Shown: positions 13,785-24,831 of the stretch, piece after piece | Numbering within the stretch: position 1 is the first letter of the stretch | Layout: every line of letters begins with the position of its first letter | Assembly (NCBI RefSeq): GCF_027596085.1 | Contig: NC_072450.1 | Coordinates: 29,598,190 to 29,662,189, forward strand | DNA length: 64,000 nt | Direction: 5' to 3' | Source of the DNA: Anoplopoma fimbria | Taxonomy: Eukaryota > Chordata > Actinopteri > Perciformes > Anoplopomatidae | Position numbers and translations under genes: made by a program | The notes under the pieces: model-generated | What the model saw: the letters and a program-made list of their open reading frames with translations, nothing else | Databases searched by the model: none | Told to the model about the DNA's origin: nothing

Positions 13785-14740
13785 ACTGCAAGCCCACTAT
13801 GTTCCTGACTCACCAAGGCCTTGAAGGACAACGCTTTATAAGAAGGAACCTAACCACCCACCAGAAACCTGGGCCATAAGAATGCTGACTCTGTAGTAAC
13901 GGGTGGTATTGGAAGTGTCCTGGTTTCTGTTTGCAGTCCGAGAATTATTGATCTATCACCTTGGAGCGGGCTAGGATTTTTTTAATTAGCTGGTAAAATT
14001 GCATCTTGTAAAAAAATCTGGTCGTAGTCATCGTCTCTCAATTCCAATTGAAGTTGCTAATCGATAACAATAGAACCCCAGAAATACAGCCCCTCGCCCC
14101 AGAGGCTTATCGTCGTCACACCTATAGCTGATGGGTTCCAAGACTGACCCAACCAGACGTACTAAATACAATTGGCCCAAGCTGCCATAAGCTTTAAAAA
14201 CAGAGCACATTTTTATGGATGAAGTAGTTTCAAATAACACGTTAGGACATTCAAGGTCTTAGATCAGCTGCTTTTGGATTAAAAAGCAAAAACCCTGATT
14301 TCTGAGAGTAAAAAACACTCTGATATCCCCGTCTTACAAGAGACAGCTCCCCTTGTTGTCCTTGAGGTATCAATTCATTGACATTATTATCCCATCAATT
14401 ATTATCCCAACATTCACCCAGTGTAGGTACTGAGAACGCATAACTAACGCAACGAACAGCTCTGCTGTACGCTTGGTCTATTCATAATCAATAGTAGGTT
14501 ACAAGGAGACTCTGGGTCGATACACATTCAGTTTAGCTCTTGGCAGTGCTACAATAGACTATGCCATAACAGATCTGGATCCATGTCTCTGAGCCTTTAC
14601 AGTCAACCCACTAACCCCACTATCAGGTCCCAATACGATGAATGTCTATGTGCAGAAGGCACACATTAACTTGAGGGCCTCTGAACCAAGTAAACTGAAA
14701 TATAGATGAATATCAGACAGCATGGAGAGCTACCAGAAGG
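13785..14740. other. intronic DNA, no gene seen
   Basis: No coding motif or named repeat recognised. Unique-looking intron sequence between two LINE remnants. Confidence 0.4.
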
Positions 14741-14741
14741 T

Positions 14742-17250
14742 TACAAGGGTTTTTATTTGTCATTGTAAGACAGGGTTGCACAACGAAATTTAGATTGTAG
14801 TCCTAATTTGCTACATCGGAAAGAAAACAAACAATTACAAAATAATATATATAATATATATACGGAGGTAAGATATATAACTGGTAAGAGGCCCCGGGGT
14901 AGACCGAGAACATGCTGGAGGGATTATATATCTCGTCTGGCCTGGGAACGCCTCGGGGTTCCCCAGGAGGAGCTGGAAAGTGTTGCTGGGGAGAAGGACG
15001 TCTGGAGGACCCTCCTTAGCTTGCTGCCCCCGCGACCCGGCCCCGGATAAGCGGAAGGAAATGGATGGATGGATGGATGGATATATATACGGAGGGTAGA
15101 ATATGAATTAGGGAGTCTCACAGCCAGAAGTCTGGTGGTTTGGCAGCTGATACTTCTGTAACTCTTTCCAGACAGCAGAAGGGTGAACAGGTTATAGCTG
15201 TGTGTGTGTTTTTTTTTCTTCTTTTAATATCAACTTAGCACTTTGCAGGCTCCTCTTCTCACCAATATAACTGATGCTCAGTAGATGGGTATAAATGATG
15301 TTCTGGGCCATACACATCCCATGCCAGTTTGTAATCATTGCAGTCTTTATGCTTTCTATTTGCTCCTCTATAAAGATTTACAATAACTTCTCAACTTTTC
15401 TAAAGTAATACAGCCATTTATGAGTTTTCTTCAACAAGACGGAGATGTGTGATGACCATTTTCAGGTTATTAGTGATGCTGATTGCCAGGAACTTAAAGC
15501 TGCTAACTTTTAAACTAACTTTAAGCAGCAGGTTGTTTTTTTGAAAACCCCTCTGAAGGTTGTTGATTTCCTTTCTATATGAAGTCTCATTGTTGTTTGT
15601 AATCCGGTCTGTGGCGGTAATGTCATTTTAAAACTTCAGTTGCTAACTGGTAGAGGTCCAGGCTGGCTAGGATGTTGTTTTTGATGTGCTGGAGAAGAAG
15701 TTTCTAAAAGCACTTCATCAGAATGGGGGTGATTGTAGACGATGCATACTTTTTAGGTACAGGAATGATGGTGGCTATTTTGAAGCAGGTGAGAACTCTC
15801 TCCTATGACAGTGATATGTTGTAAATGTCAATGATGACATCAGTTGGCTGGTTGGCACGTGTTTGCTTAGTACACGACCAGAGATATTATCTGGCGCAGC
15901 AGCTTTAATCATATCCACTCTCATCAGGGTTTTCCTCACATCCTCTGTGGAGACTGACAGTGGACGGTCCTCTGGAAGCAGACTTGACAGCTGACTTTGA
16001 CATTTCTATCATCTTCGTGGTAGTCTAGCAGGTTAGCGCCATTTTGCTTGATTTTTTTTTAAGCAAAAGGACCCTTCGGTGGATCAAAGCGAGCATAAAA
16101 GGTGTTCAGCTCATCTGGAGGGCTCCTGTTTTTATAGCCTATTACATCTTGGATCACCTGCCACATATATTTAGTGTTGTTGGTGTTGAGGTCTCTAACC
16201 AGTCTCTCCTGACACCTCCTCTTTGCCTCCTTGATGCCAGCTTTCAGTCTTGTTCTGGTGATGCTGTATGCTTCCTTCTCATCTAAACCGAAGGCAGCTT
16301 ATTTGGCTTTGGATGGTGCCATTTCCTCTCCATTCATCTAAGCTTTCTGGTTGGGCAATCTTATTGTCTTTGTGATCACCACATCATCACCACATATGCT
16401 GATATACTATTTCGCTGTTGAAGTATATTCCTCCAGATTGATTTCATTCCCCTGGTGGTGGCGGCGGCATCCCTGAACATGCACCAGTGTATACATCAAA
16501 AACAGTCTTGTAGAGCAGCTTTAGCTTCATCCATCCACAAGTTAACAGTTTTTTCCTGATGTTTTAGCCCGTTTTAGCTGGGCATATTTAGGCAGCAGGA
16601 GAAGGGAAATATGATCTGACTGTCCAAATCCGGGAGGACCTTTGTAGCTGCCAAGAATATTTGTGTAAACATGGTCCAGTGTATCATTTCCTCTGGTGGA
16701 GATGTGGACGTGGTTGTGGACCTTAGGTAAAAACTCAGATCTCAGGTTTGTTTGATTAAAATCACCAGCTAAAATAAAAATACCATCAGTTTTTTATCTT
16801 GTGTGTTGGCAGATGACCTCATTCAATTCCTGTAGTGCGTCTTTTTTTATTTGTACCAGGAGGAATGTAAACGGCAGCAAAAAAAATACTGGTGAATTCT
16901 CTGGGCATACAATATGGCCAGCATCTTTGCATTACAAATTCGACATCAGGGGAACATTGTCCATCAACTTTGACTACATTTGAGCACCAATCCTCATTGA
17001 TGTAAACACACAGTCCGCCTTCCCTCTTCTTACCGAAGTCTTGCTTTCTTTTGGCACAGTATATAGTCCACCGTTCAAGTGAAATAGCTTGATCCGGGAT
17101 GTTATGATGAAGCCGGGTTTCTTTAAAGATGTGTCTCTAATCTCCCCTTTCATGGTCCGCCTGAGTCTTATTTCAAGGTTAGTGGAATAACCTTAGGTCC
17201 AAGCTGTTTGGCTCTCTTCCCCCTTTTCCTGGGTCAATCACACCCCATCG
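14742..17250 (-). mobile_element. degraded near full-length CR1/L2-group LINE relic
   Basis: Read on the minus strand, the apurinic endonuclease is recognisable at about 16600-17100: GKADCVF, AGDFNQTNLRSEFLPKV, STRGNDTLDHVYTN, FGQSDHISLLLLPKYA. The linker follows (WMDEAKAALQDCF, MKSIWRNI), then RT C-terminal remnants near 15120-15540 (VSSFKFLAISITNNL, SGKSYRSISCQTTRL). Stops and frameshifts are frequent and the RT core is mostly unreadable, so this is old. The 3' tail is near 14742-14850 (CAACGAAATTTAGATTG). It is interrupted by the Rex3 insertion at 14869-15080. Confidence 0.65.
14869..15080 (+). mobile_element. Rex3 (RTE-clade) 3' end, 212 bp
   Basis: Encodes the C-terminus of Rex3 ORF2: ITGKRPRGRPRTCWRDYI, WERLGVPQEELESVAG, DVWRTLLSLLPPRPGPG, then stop at 15047-15049. 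It ends with GGATAAGCGGAAGGAAATGG and (GGAT)n, the Rex3 tail. A 15-bp target duplication ATATATATACGGAGG flanks it (14854-14868 and 15081-15095). The frame is intact for the piece present, so it is a fairly recent, strongly 5'-truncated insertion. Confidence 0.85.
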
Positions 17251-18040
17251 ATGGCTATTTGTTAGGCCAGTCTTGTTGAGTGGTTTGAAGATATTGTGGA
17301 GGACGACCGTCTCAAGAGCAGCTGTACTTATTGTAATCCTCATACTTTTTTATCCGATATTGATGAGTGTATTTTTGTAATAGATGCAGGGAAATCTTTG
17401 GGGGCTACCTTTTTATTCATTCATATTTCCATAGCAATATGAATGAATAAAAATGGCATCTAAAAATCCCAACATCAAATTTTAAATCAATGTATTTCTT
17501 TTTCTAAATAGTCAACAACATTATAATGATGGGGTAAACTCTGTAGTGGCCAAAATTAAAGCAATCCTTGATAAATAGACATTGTTATCAAATTTGAAAT
17601 GCACCCAATCCCTTAAAGCAGAAGAGGCTTGTTAAGTGTCTCACAGCATTATAAACTAACTGATCAAATAGTCTGACCATGAATTAAAATACTCAACTAA
17701 TATGTTTTAATAAAATTTTAGCAGTTGGTACTCAACCTGACATATATTATAAAGGTTTTATAACAACAGTTTCCAAAAAAACAACAGTTTTTGGCACAAC
17801 AGAACACATCTATACCCTCCACACTCCAATTCAGCAATAATAAGACAAAAAGAAAGGTCAGGCCTATTCGTGTTTTCTGAATTCCAGGAAGGCCTTTGTT
17901 TGCATCTGGCATAAGACTACTTAACAGTGCGTAGACAAATAGAAAATGTGCAGTTAAAATAGGAGACATTGAGATTAACTGGCAGAACAGCATAAACCAA
18001 CCTCAACAATGACAAGGGATTATTATTATCTGTAAACTCA
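17251..18040. other. intronic DNA, no gene seen
   Basis: AT-rich. No feature could be named on either strand. Confidence 0.4.
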
Positions 18041-18756
18041 CATCTCATTTTTATGGTATACTTCATTGCCTTTGTACAAGCCAAACTCTCTGGTCCTAAA
18101 CCCCTGGTCATTTCATTTATCTCCCGCCCACCCAAACCCAACACCGCCTTCCTCTTCCTTACCCAGCTCTGCTCCATCTCACCTTCCATCCTGCTGCTGG
18201 GTGATTTCAACATCCACATTGACAACATAGACTGTAAGATAGCCACTGAATTTCTGGACATGCTTAGATGCTTCAACTTCAAATCAACACATCAACTTCA
18301 TCATCCATAACCGCTGTCACATCCTGGACCTGGTCTGTTCCACTGGAATCACCATCGACCACCTCTTCAGCTCTGACCTCACCGTCTCCGACCACCTAGC
18401 CATTGATATTGGGGATATATAGGGATATCGGGGATATATAGGGATATTGACATCCCTATCACAGAACCCAAACACACACGCACCATCACTCTCTGTAATA
18501 TGAAGCAGTCTGCCTCTCATCCCTGTTAGCCTGTCTCACTGAAAAAAATCTCCCCCCTTACCCCCTCTCTTAGCCCCTCCCCAACAGACCTGGTCAACCT
18601 CTACAATAACACACTATCATCCTGCCTTGATCAGCTTGCCCCTATCAAAACCAGAACAGTCTCTTTTACCAACACTGCTCCCTGGTTCACCCCTGAACTC
18701 TGCACCATGAAGTCTCGGAAACGCCAACTAGAGCAGCTCACCAACAAAACCGTTTG

Positions 18757-19395
18757 ACTTTCAGTGGTCTTTTAATTTGTATTGTTTGGTCAGGGGTGCC
18801 AGCCAGGTTTCTCTCCTGGCATTTAAGATAATTCAGTCAATTTTTTATGTTGGTAGTTCTGTCTTTCCCTTTTTATGTTCAAAAATCAAATGTCACAAAG
18901 GATGCAAATCAATTCTAAATATACACCCCACCATTTAATGACTTATTCACTTCCAACAAAAACAACACAAACACAAAAGTTCAGAGTAATGCAACATATT
19001 CATATATTTAGTCAGTCAGTCCGGTTGAGTCCAGTCCGGGTTTTTGCTACTTCCGTGTGGTGAACGACCAGCTTCCGTGGAAATGGGGTGATTCGGAAAA
19101 AGAGTAGTTTTGTCGGTGGCGGATGAATTAAGCGGTTTGAAAAAGGGTTTTAAAAAGGGTTTTAAAACGACCTCACTCCGATTTTATCGCGCGCTATGAG
19201 CGGTTAGCTCCGGCCGCTACTCTTCTGCTCTCCCGATCCTGTTCCTCTCCTGCCCAAAAACTGAATGCCAGCTAAGCCGGCAGGGTTGAAATTGCCGCCT
19301 CCACTGGGAACGAATTGGTGAGTATATGGGAAAAAAATGGGTGTTTCCAGGGGGTGTAACCGGTGGTGAAATCCAGGGATAAGATCCAGGTTGTC
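18757..19395. mobile_element. unidentified ~640-bp insertion inside the L2
   Basis: L2 linker coding sequence stops after CCAACAAAACCGTT and resumes with TGCACACCCTGGCTT. The intervening block includes a CpG-rich part (ATCGCGCGCTATGAGCGG, GCTCCGGCCGCTAC) and ends CCAGGTTGTCACAAG. Its ends (TGACTTTCAG and GGTTGTCA) would fit TG...CA of a solo LTR, but no matching target duplication was found. Confidence 0.4.
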
Positions 19396-19820
19396 ACAAG
19401 TGCACACCCTGGCTTAAAAGGAATACATACAGCAATACAAACTGGCTCTCAATACTTCACGCTCCACCTACTACTCTGCCATCATCCACTCCGGTTCCAC
19501 CAACCACAAGGTCCTCTTCTCCACAATAAATACATTTATCAAACCCATGGACGATCTCCCCCACTCCTTCACAGTAGAGAAATGCAACTCCTTCCTGACA
19601 GTCTACAAAGCACAAATGTTGACCATCTAAAACAAACTGGCCACTTCCAGTTCTAAAATACTGGAAAGCACTGTTGCCTACCAACTCAAAACCCACCTGG
19701 ACTCCAACCAACTCAAAGAAACCATTTCATTCAGGATTCAAACAGTGGCGTGCACACATAGACACTAGGTGGTGCTAACGCACCAGGACTTTTGCCCTTT
19801 ATCAACGAAAATGCCCTTTT

Positions 19821-19861
<41 letters not shown>

Positions 19862-20564
19862 TATTAACATTTTACTGAGGCCGGTTTTGAAATGATCTTT
19901 TAAAAACCTAAGCGATTAAAAACGACTGAAACAATGCCCAAAAATGAGCCACGTCCCCCTTGCACAGACCAGACTCAATTCTCTTCCTTTGTCACGTGCA
20001 CTCGCGCTGGCACGCGCAGGGCACCACATGCGCTTCAGTAAACAGAAGCGTCTCCAGCATAGCAGGCACGGTCGCAGACAGGCATCTTCTCCCGTGTTCC
20101 CACCAGCCAGGTAACATACAGATCAAGTAAAATCGTATAGTTTGCCCTCTAAGCCCAACGTGTAGCCTAATCATTTTGTTGTGCAGTAAAATGTCTCATA
20201 CAGCAACAAACAACTAAGCATTTTTAGCCGACTGGTCACCTGATAAAGTTTTACGCTGTATAGCCCAATGACAGATAACGCAAGGACGACCATAGGCTTA
20301 TTAGGCTACAAATTATTTCGGTAGAGTTTGCAATTGCAAATCTGCAAATGTGTTAGGACGAACGTTTTCTGTTGTATAGGTTTTGTCAGGCAACATAAAT
20401 TAACACATTTATTTGTGGCAGAAAAAAACGGGAAGTTCCTCATGTGAAAAATGCCCATCTGTAGGCCTATTCAATGACAACAGTTAGCAGCTAACTCCTT
20501 CTTCTCGTACTTTTTGGTCTCTTTGTTAATTGTATATTGATTTTGATTTACTAATTGCAGCACA

Positions 20565-20674
20565 ATGCCAAGAAAAGAGAGGCTGAAAAAAGAACGAATA
20601 AAAGAGCTACAGCAGGCAGCACAGGGAAGCAGCTCTCTGCTCTCCTGGATGAAAGGAAAGCCACACGATGGAAG
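20565..20674 (+). CDS. hAT transposase exon 1
   Basis: The ATG at 20565 opens MPRKERLKKERIKELQ, then QAAQGSSSLLSWMKGKPH, and ends at a good donor AAG|GTCAGA. The exon is 110 nt (36 codons plus 2). A lysine-rich start followed by a SLLSWM-type motif is common at the N-terminus of this transposase group. It joins exon 2 in frame, the split codon being AG|C. Confidence 0.65.
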
Positions 20675-20980
20675 GTCAGAGTCAAAGTCAGAATCACTAA
20701 CTGTTGTGTGCCTTAGTTAGGCTATATGCTATTGATCTGCTCCTTTGGGCTAATGGTATTGAAAAGTCTTATCACATTTTATTATTAAGTGGTTTGTACA
20801 AAATCAGCAGGCATTAAAATAGCTATTTTGTAGGCTACCATACGTCAAGACTTCCAGTCATGTTGCTGTAATAGCCCATATTTAAACTAATGTGGCATAT
20901 TTGTTGAAGCTATCATTATTATTATTATTATTATTATTATTGTGATAATGGTTATTATTATTATTATTATTATATTGTAG

Positions 20981-23588
20981 CCAGCCACAGCAGGGAAGCT
21001 CTATACCATCAACATCTACCAGGACAGGAGATGAGGAAGAGTTCAGGGAAGACACAGAGACAGAAAAGGATGAGGGAGAACAGCAGGATGAGGAAGAGCA
21101 GGTGGATGAGGAAGAGCAGGTGGATGAGGAAGAACAGGTGGATGAGGAAGAGCAGGTGGATGAGGAAGGGCAGCAGGATGAGGAAGAGCAGATGGATGAG
21201 GAAGAGCAGGTGGATGAGGAAGAGCAGGTGGATGAGGAAGAGCAGATGGATGAGGAAGGGCAGGTGGATGAGGAAGAGCAGGTGGATGAAGGAAAACAGG
21301 GAGATGAGCCAGATGAAAGAAGAAGAGAGATGAGCAAGATAGCGACTTTGCCTTATCCAACGGATCCTTCACATGTTTCTGCGTTTAAAATCAAGGGTAA
21401 TGAATACATTTCGATGTGCTGCAGTCGGGGCCCATGCCAGCCAGATATACCATACCCAAAAAATACAGAGGGGAGATCATTCCAGAAGCAGTGGTTTTCA
21501 GGGAATGTGTGGCTGGAATACTCCCCTGCTGGTAATTCCATGCATTGTTTTAGCTGTCGGCTTTTCCTCTCTGAGGAAAAATACAAAAGTAAAACAGCCT
21601 GGACAACTGATGGCATCAGAAAGTGGGGCACTGCTCTTGAAAAAATCAAGCAACACTCCATCACAGAGATGCACATGACAAGCATGGTTCGATGGACCAA
21701 CTTCCAAAAAAAGCTCCTCCAGTCTGCATTTGATGTTTCAGATGTAAAGGGGGTGGAAGTTAGAGAGCGAGAGAGGCAGGCAAATAGGGAAATCCTGACC
21801 AGATTGATTGACCTCACAGTGTATCTTGCACGTCAGGGACAAGCATTCAGAGGGCATAATGAGAGTGAGTCCAGTGACAACCGTGGCAATTTCCGTGAAT
21901 TGGTGAATGTGTTTTCTCGATATGACAGTGTCCTGAAAATGCATTTGGAAAAGGTTTCCAAAGCTAAAGACACCAAGACTAGGCCCCAGGTGTCACTGCT
22001 TTCCAACAGATGCCAAAATGACATCATTGCAGCACTAGCCACTTACATCAGAAGGGAGATAAACCACGAAATAAAAAAGGCCGAAATGTTTTCCATCCTC
22101 CTTGATGAAACCTCTGATGTCTCACACAAAGAGCAAGTGTCATTTGTTGTGCGATATTTGCATGACATGACAATCAAGGAGCGGTTTATTGAAGTCTGCA
22201 ACGTAGACTCCACTACAGGCCAGGAGCTGGAGAACACTGTGTTGTCCCTTCTCCAGAAGAATGGCCTAGAGCTGAGCAAAATGTATGGCCAAGGCTATGA
22301 TGGAGCAGCCAACATGAGTGGCATGTACAAAGGCCTACAAGCGAGGATTCGTGCACATAATGAGAAGGCGCTCTATGTGCACTGCAAAGCCCACTGCCTC
22401 AATCTGGTACTGGTGGAAGCAGCAAAATCCAGCAAACATTTTGTGACCTTCTTCAACCTGGTGGAGAAATTGTATGCTTTTTGCACAGGCTCCCCAAAGC
22501 GCCATGCTGCCCTAGTCAGATTTCAGGAGTCCTTGTTTCCTGGACAGCGTGTCTTGGCACTTCAGCAGCTGTCAGATACCAGATGGGCTTGCAGGGAAAA
22601 AGCCCTGGAGGCACTTCAGAAAAATCTGAAAGCTGTTCTGATGCTCCTGGATGACATCACTGAAAGTGACCCACCAAACCTGGCCAGAGGTGATGCGCAG
22701 ATGTACAGGAATGCCATCAACTTCCTGTTCATTCTGTGCATGGAGATCACAACCCCAGTGTTTGAAGTCACTGCTATGGCATCAGATTCCCTCCAGAAAG
22801 AGGGATTGGACCATTCCACAGCCCACAAGGTCATTGATGGTGTTCTTCACACATTGAGCTCCATGAGGTCTGAGGAGAAATTTGGAGAAATATTTGGATG
22901 TGCAACAGAAAAGGCAGAGAGTTTCAATATTCCAGTACCTACTGTGGTGCCTGGTCAGGAGAGGAAACGAAAAGTGCCAGTGCGTTACCAACACAACCCA
23001 ACAGTGTCTCAAGTAGGAGCTCAGTTTGAGTCAGTGGAGGCATATTTCAGGAGTAGCGTGTACTTCACCTTCCTGGATATTATGACTGAGGAGATGAACA
23101 GGAGATTCAAAGGGGAGAACACTGGAAGCCCTACATCAAGAATCATTGAGTCATTCCAGCCCTTAACTGTACATGCTAACTGGGTAGGCACACCAAACAC
23201 AGAAGCCACAGAAGCGGTGCACATTCTCTGTGAGTTCTATGGAGAAGATGAGGAGCAGCTTAAGACAGAACTAAAGGTCTTCCACTCCAGCTTCACTTCA
23301 AAGAACCTACAAGAGATATTTGCAATACTGAGGGAAAACAATGGCCAGCTGATCTTTCCTGCCTTTGTCAAAATGATCCAAATATATGCAACATTACCAG
23401 TGACGACTGCTTCAGTTGAAAGATCATTTTCCAAGCTGAAAATCATAAAAACGAAACTAAGAAGCCTGTGTGGAGAGGAAAGGCTCTCTGACCTTCTCTT
23501 GCTTGCCATTGAAAGAGACATTGAGGTAAACCACAGTGAGGTCATCAACATCTTTAAAGACATGGCACCAAGAAGGATGCTGCTTTAA
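20981..23588 (+). CDS. hAT transposase exon 2 (TTF zinc finger, DUF4371, hAT dimerisation)
   Basis: After the acceptor TATATTGTAG|C the frame is open for 868 codons to TAA at 23586-23588; spliced to exon 1 the protein is 905 residues. Order: an acidic tract of repeated DEEEQV units (about residues 70-145); a TTF-type zinc finger (CCSRGPCQPDIPYP, WLEYSPAGNSMHCFSC, about 150-270); the DUF4371 and RNase-H-like catalytic region with SILLDETSD, GYDGAANMSG, HCKAHCLNLVL and LSDTRWACR; and the C-terminal hAT dimerisation region (TTASVERSFSKLKIIKTKL, containing the third acidic residue). The expected catalytic D, D and E are all visible and there is no stop or frameshift. ATG-less starts at 21102 are not needed once exon 1 is joined. 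Such ZMYM/ZNF862-like proteins are also known as domesticated genes, but here the terminal repeats mark a transposon. Confidence 0.82.
21084..21299 (+). repeat. 18-bp in-frame minisatellite in the transposase exon
   Basis: About twelve copies of a unit like GATGAGGAAGAGCAGGTG, each coding DEEEQV with a few Q, M and G variants. The 18-bp period keeps the frame and forms the acidic tract. Confidence 0.9.
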
Positions 23589-24107
23589 AGCAGTACGCAG
23601 CAAGAAGTGGAGGGTAAACAGAAGACAGTGGAGGGCAAAGTGAAGTTTATCTACTTCGCCGAGATGTCTAGAGTTCATCTTGGGACTTAACAATGACTGT
23701 ATATAGTTAATATAGGATGTGGATTTTATCTGTTGGTGGTGTGACTTTTTTCTATAGGAAACTCACGTGTAGAGAATGATACAAATAAAAGTAAAATTTC
23801 ATTCAACATGTGCGTGTAACTTTTTTATAATAAGGTGTTCCGCGTGCGCTAAAAAGTGCCCTTCCCTTCCCCCCTGAGCACCTGCCCCCCAAAATGTCTG
23901 TGCACGCTCTCCCGTCTTGAGTCCTACCCCCATATCACTGGCACAGCCCTCTCCAGGTTAAATTCGTATCTCTCCAACCCCCAAAAGTTAATTTGCATCA
24001 ATAAGTTCAACTCTGAGACGGCCCCAGTCTCTCAAGGTGTCCCCCAAGGTTCGGTAGTCGGCCCCTTCCTCTTCATCCTCTACATGTTCCCCTTGGTAAC
24101 ATCATAC

Positions 24108-24191
24108 ATACACCATGTATACAGATTGTAAAGCCCTCTGAGGCAAATTTGTAATTTGTGATTTTGGGCTATACAAAATAAACTGAATTGA
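24108..24191 (+). mobile_element. 84-bp L2 tail inserted in the L2 reverse transcriptase
   Basis: The sequence TTGTAAAGCCCTCTGAGG through GGGCTATACAAAATAAACTG is the 3' end typical of fish L2. It interrupts RT coding sequence and is bounded by a 7-bp duplication ATCATAC (24101-24107 and 24192-24198). Extreme 5' truncation of a LINE insertion explains it. Confidence 0.75.
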
Positions 24192-24831
24192 ATCATACTC
24201 GACCATGGTCTCCAATTGTACTGCTATGCTGACGACACCCAGCTCTACATCTCCACCAAATCCATCACCCCTACCACCCACTCCACCACCACTAACTGCC
24301 TCACAGATATAAAGACCTGGATGCAAGCCAACTTTCTCAAACTCAACAGCCTTCCTTCTTCCACAATGTCAGTAACCTTGGTGTTATTTTTGATCAAACC
24401 CTCTCTTTGGAACGTCACCTCAACCACATCACAAAAATCGCCTTCTTTCATCTAAAATACATTGACGACTACGCCCCTCCCTCTCCTCCTCAGCTGCTGA
24501 AACACTCATTCACACCTTCATCACCTCTAGACTGGACTACTGCAACAGCATCCTGTACAGCACATTCACCAAAATCCTCAACAAACTACAATACATCCAA
24601 AACTCCGCTGCCCATCTGCTTTCCTTCTCCCGCATCAGAGACAACATCACCACAGTCCTGCAAAACCTCCATTGGCTCCCCATACAACAAAGAATACAGT
24701 TCAAGACTCTCCTCATTACATAAAAAAGCCCCAATAAGAAAATATTCTTATTATTCTTAATATTGTATTCTGTGCTAAGGTTGACTGGTTGCTGTGTTTT
24801 TGAGTATGAGGGCAAAAAGGACTGTTCAGAG

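Larger units (their letters stand above)
19743..23906 (+). mobile_element. hAT DNA transposon with intact-looking transposase, right tip lost
   Basis: The left end is CAGTGGCGTGCACACATAG, a hAT-type terminus. The right end reads GTCTGTGCACGC at 23895-23906, the reverse complement of GCGTGCACAGAC, but the last five bases expected (CACTG counterpart of CAGTG) and the 8-bp target duplication are missing. L2 sequence (CTCTCCCGTCTTGAG) follows immediately. Part of the host L2 is also missing at the junction, so a deletion removed the right tip and flank. Inside is a two-exon transposase gene (20565-23588). A run of about 32 Ts lies at 19828-19859. Confidence 0.8.
18050..24730 (+). mobile_element. 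L2-type LINE, broken by several insertions
   Basis: Pieces of one L2 element in correct order on the plus strand. Endonuclease at 18050-18420 (SILLLGDFNIHIDN, ILDLVCSTGITIDHLFSS, LTVSDHLAID). Linker at 18420-18756 and 19396-19740 (HTLA, STYYSAIIHSG, LFSTINTFIKP, KILESTVAYQL). Reverse transcriptase at 23907-24100 (SRLESYPHITGTALS, SQGVPQGSVVGPFL) and 24199-24730 (YCYADDTQLYIST, NLGVIFDQ, DYCNSILYST, LHWLPI). The RT section between VAYQL and SRLES is missing around the hAT insertion. An unexplained ~640-bp block splits the linker at 18757-19395, and an 84-bp tail fragment splits the RT at 24108-24191. The element is dead. Confidence 0.75.

Noticed and set aside
21102..21107. Start of the transposase at 21102
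   Set aside because: The codon there is GTG, not ATG. The frame is open upstream to the splice acceptor at 20979-20980 and joins a good ATG exon.
21031..21372. Arg/Met-rich and Pro/His-rich frames over the 18-bp repeat
   Set aside because: Other-frame translations of the DEEEQV minisatellite in the hAT transposase exon.
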